A DNA stretch of 14,983 nucleotides from Candidatus Eiseniibacteriota bacterium (GTDB taxonomy: Bacteria; Eisenbacteria; RBG-16-71-46; JABDJR01), in assembly GCA_013003415.1 (NCBI GenBank), contig JABDJR010000693.1:1-14983 (forward strand). Reading direction: 5' to 3'. Position 1 is the first letter of the stretch. The number at the start of each line of letters is the position of its first letter. A program made the position numbers and the translations under genes. This document shows, piece by piece, positions 13,235 to 14,983 of the stretch. The notes beneath the pieces were generated by a model. It ran no database searches and had not been told where the DNA came from. It saw nothing but the letters and a program-made list of their open reading frames with translations.

Positions 13235-14041
13235 ATGGTGACCGGAAAGTGGAAGCGACTGAGCCTTGGGGTCTTAGTTGGGGTGATGATGTTGGGGCTC
13301 GTTCCCACCGCGCAGGCCGAAGCGCCGTTTTTCTATGACCCGTTGGGCCAACACGTTTTATATGACCCAGAGTTCTATCCGCTGAACCGCAGCGCGGGTC
13401 TGTTGTCGGTCATGGCTCAGGGCTGGTCTGTACCTTCAGACAGTCCGACCGAAGGTGTTTTCGAACAAGACTACGAACAAGAGTATCGCCTGCAATGGGT
13501 GGCATCGCTCGACCCACGATACTCGCTTTTAGTTGAACTCAAAGGTTCTTCTAAAGACGATGTGATCGGCGACGACTACTTCTTGAAGTCTGAGTTTTTG
13601 TACCAGGGTCTCGATGCTCCGCTGTACTTGTACACCGGTGTGCGTTTCCCTGAAGAGGGCGACTTCCTTTGGTACGGCGGTGTGGAGTCCCTGTCCTATC
13701 GCATTAGCGACATGACCGGTAGTGAGAACGCCACCATGCCTCTCGCGTTTCGCGGGTTCGCTGAAGTTCGTACGCGAGTTGAGGGAGAAACCGACCCCGT
13801 CTTACGACTCATGGCTTTGGCTCACACGCTCCCCGAGTTGGGAGTGCAGGGTCTTACCCTCAGTTTTGGGCTCGATTCGTTCTTCCAAGAAAACAACGAG
13901 CCCACCTGGTTGCTTGAAGCTCACGCCGAGTACCGCATCTTTGGCAGCTTTTTGCGTTGGGTGTTGTTGAGCGGTTACGCCTACGATATTGAAACCGAAG
14001 TACAACGCTTGAGCGTGGGAGTTCGAGCGGAGTTGTTCTAA
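13235..14041 (+). CDS. Probable outer-membrane beta-barrel protein of unknown function
   Basis: A 268-residue protein with a clear Sec signal peptide (basic KWKR, hydrophobic core, likely cleavage after TAQA, residue 28). The mature chain is rich in alternating, aromatic-flanked segments such as YRLQWVASLD and YSLLVELKG, and ends in RLSVGVRAELF. An amphipathic last strand with terminal Phe is the classic C-terminal signature of outer-membrane barrels. At about 240 mature residues it could form a barrel of about 10-12 strands. A very strong AGGAGG site 6 bases before the ATG predicts good expression. I do not recognise a named family. The next gene starts directly at its stop codon, so the two are probably co-expressed. 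Confidence 0.75.
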   Translation: MVTGKWKRLSLGVLVGVMMLGLVPTAQAEAPFFYDPLGQHVLYDPEFYPLNRSAGLLSVMAQGWSVPSDSPTEGVFEQDYEQEYRLQWVASLDPRYSLLVELKGSSKDDVIGDDYFLKSEFLYQGLDAPLYLYTGVRFPEEGDFLWYGGVESLSYRISDMTGSENATMPLAFRGFAEVRTRVEGETDPVLRLMALAHTLPELGVQGLTLSFGLDSFFQENNEPTWLLEAHAEYRIFGSFLRWVLLSGYAYDIETEVQRLSVGVRAELF

Positions 14042-14485
14042 GTGGAACCCCGGGACCAGCGCTCCGACGCGCTTCCATCGGGAAACCCACCTGAAGACAT
14101 TCAGACTTTACGCGGCCTGGGATATAACTGGGCCGCGTTTCTTATGCCCTACCCATGGTTGCTAGGCCACGGCCGTGTGACCTGGGGCATGATTCTCCTC
14201 ATCACGGCCAGCCTACCCGTCATCGGTTTTGCCCACATTCTGCTCTATCCCATTGTCGCTTTCTATTTGGGCAAGAAGGGTTACGAAATCGCCTGGCGCC
14301 ATCGTCCTTATCACAGCCTCGAGCAAATGCAGGAGAACCATAAGGAGTGGTTCCTCTGGGGCGTGATCTTCAAAGTACTGTTTTGGCTCACCTTCATCTT
14401 CTTCTGGTTCTACATGATGTGGTTCATGAAGCAGCCCGAGTTCCGGGAACTCCTCGAGCAGATGTATCCGGGGATGTTTGGCTAG
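14042..14485 (+). CDS. DUF2628-like small membrane protein
   Basis: A 147-residue protein. A polar N-terminus (1-22) precedes GYNWAAFLMPYPWLL (27-41), which resembles the FNWAAFL...WLL entry of DUF2628 membrane proteins. One or two hydrophobic segments follow (~48-76), then GKKGYEIAWRHRPY with a charged loop, and a strongly hydrophobic aromatic helix (~105-128). The start is GTG at 14042, touching the TAA of the preceding gene. GGAG at 14029-14032 is 9 bases upstream, inside that gene, so translation is probably coupled. No ATG occurs before the conserved region. Function is unknown; the aromatic-rich helices suggest a simple inner-membrane protein rather than a transporter. Confidence 0.75.
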   Translation: MEPRDQRSDALPSGNPPEDIQTLRGLGYNWAAFLMPYPWLLGHGRVTWGMILLITASLPVIGFAHILLYPIVAFYLGKKGYEIAWRHRPYHSLEQMQENHKEWFLWGVIFKVLFWLTFIFFWFYMMWFMKQPEFRELLEQMYPGMFG

Positions 14486-14519
14486 GTGGCTAGTCCGCGG
14501 GGTGGCAAGGCCGATGGGG

Positions 14520-14551
14520 GGCTAATCCAGCGAGTGCCGCGCCCATTAGCC
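14520..14551. terminator. Inverted repeat between convergent genes, possible shared terminator
   Basis: GGCTAAT (14520-14526) and ATTAGCC (14545-14551) are exact inverted copies with 18 GC-rich bases between them. They lie between the plus-strand stop at 14485 and the minus-strand stop at 14558. A bidirectional terminator is the simplest reading, but no T run follows on either strand. A direct repeat CCGATGG (14511-14517 and 14550-14556) flanks it. Confidence 0.3.
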
Positions 14552-14557
14552 GATGGA

Positions 14558-14983
14558 CTACAGGCGAAAGCTAGGTGTCTTCATGTAGCTTGGCGGGGTA
14601 ATCCCAAGCGATTCCAGCATAGCGGGAGCAAACTCTAGGTAGTCGACGGATTCTTTCTGGGTCATCACCGACTTGCTGTTGTAGACGAGCAAAGAACCCT
14701 CAGGAATGTGGCGACCGGAATGGTGATCGGTGATGGGAAAGATCTCATAGCCAAGATCGGTTGCCCCAACCTTGCGGTCTCCCACTTGAACCTCGGTCTT
14801 GTTGTCCAAGATCTTTGTGGTGAGGGTGACTTTGTTTCGGTTCCGATCCCAGCGTAATTCCAGATCCGGGAGATCGGCGGATTTCGCTTCGAGTTCCTCA
14901 ACAAAAGACATGGCCTGCTTCTCGTCCGAGAACATCAGGGTGTACTGGGGCTTCATGGCGGACTCCACCTCAAAGGCCCATTT
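14558..14983 (-). CDS. C-terminal part of an alkaline-phosphatase-superfamily hydrolase (5' end off window)
   Basis: The minus-strand frame is open from the stop at 14558 to the right edge, 141 visible residues, so the gene very likely starts outside. The visible part ends with the typical tail of type I phosphodiesterase/AlkP-like enzymes: DHHSGRHIPEGSLLVY (86-101), a metal-site-type histidine segment, then FAPAMLESLGITPPSYM (118-134), corresponding to the family's 'iaPTiL.llGi..P..m' ending. An internal ATG at 14956 with GGAG 6 bases upstream could give a free-standing 132-residue protein. That form would lack the nucleophile and most metal ligands, so a partial large enzyme is favoured. 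The substrate cannot be judged from this fragment. Confidence 0.7.
   Translation of the reverse strand, partial: KWAFEVESAMKPQYTLMFSDEKQAMSFVEELEAKSADLPDLELRWDRNRNKVTLTTKILDNKTEVQVGDRKVGATDLGYEIFPITDHHSGRHIPEGSLLVYNSKSVMTQKESVDYLEFAPAMLESLGITPPSYMKTPSFRL

Noticed and set aside
1..14983. A mobile element, CRISPR array, prophage or defence island
   Set aside because: I found no transposase, integrase, phage or nuclease motifs, no regularly spaced repeats and no tRNA-type attachment site. Gene content is respiratory and envelope-related.

Overview
The window is a stretch of bacterial chromosome with moderately high G+C and tightly packed genes. It is dominated by a cbb3-type (high oxygen affinity) cytochrome c oxidase locus. 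I see no rRNA, tRNA, CRISPR array, insertion sequence or phage gene, and no gene-free gap longer than about 240 bases. The left-edge gene encodes a large secreted beta-propeller protein with a C-terminal FlgD-Ig/type IX-like sorting region. Other clues are the fused CcoN-CcoO subunit, the single-haem CcoP, the gene order ccoI-S-NO-Q-P-G, a futalosine-pathway menaquinone gene and a DUF6503-like lipoprotein. Together they suggest a Gram-negative bacterium of, or near, the Fibrobacterota-Chlorobiota-Bacteroidota group or a related candidate phylum. This placement is an inference; no phylogenetic marker gene is present.

Layout. (1) 1-2824, minus: secreted BNR/sortilin-like propeller protein, running off the left edge, with a good sigma70-type promoter. 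(2) 3047-3769, minus: polytopic TauE/SafE (DsbD-like) membrane protein of the type found beside cbb3 assembly genes. It is divergent from the oxidase operon across a 240-base region (3770-4009) carrying nested dyads. (3) 4010-11274, plus: ccoI, ccoS, ccoNO (fused), ccoQ, ccoP, ccoG and a 43-residue membrane protein in the position normally held by ccoH. Most of these genes overlap by 4-19 bases, so they are very probably one translationally coupled operon. (4) 11339-13010, minus: mqnD (menaquinone, futalosine route) followed 10 bases later by a lipoprotein gene. (5) 13011-13234: a divergent intergenic region full of inverted repeats. (6) 13235-14485, plus: a signal-peptide-bearing, probable outer-membrane beta-barrel protein with a directly abutting DUF2628-like membrane protein. 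(7) 14558-14983, minus: the C-terminal part of an alkaline-phosphatase-superfamily protein, running off the right edge.

How the genes fit together. CcoI (copper-exporting P-type ATPase), the SafE-like protein, CcoS and CcoG are assembly factors. They deliver copper and help insert cofactors into the oxidase formed by CcoNO, CcoQ and CcoP. MqnD makes menaquinone, the quinone expected to feed a low-potential respiratory chain ending at this oxidase. The oxidase looks streamlined: two catalytic subunits are fused, CcoP has one haem instead of two, and the CcoH slot holds only a single-helix miniprotein.

The known genes are clear. The least explained parts are the 43-residue protein after ccoG, the beta-barrel/DUF2628 pair, and the repeat-rich intergenic region upstream of mqnD.
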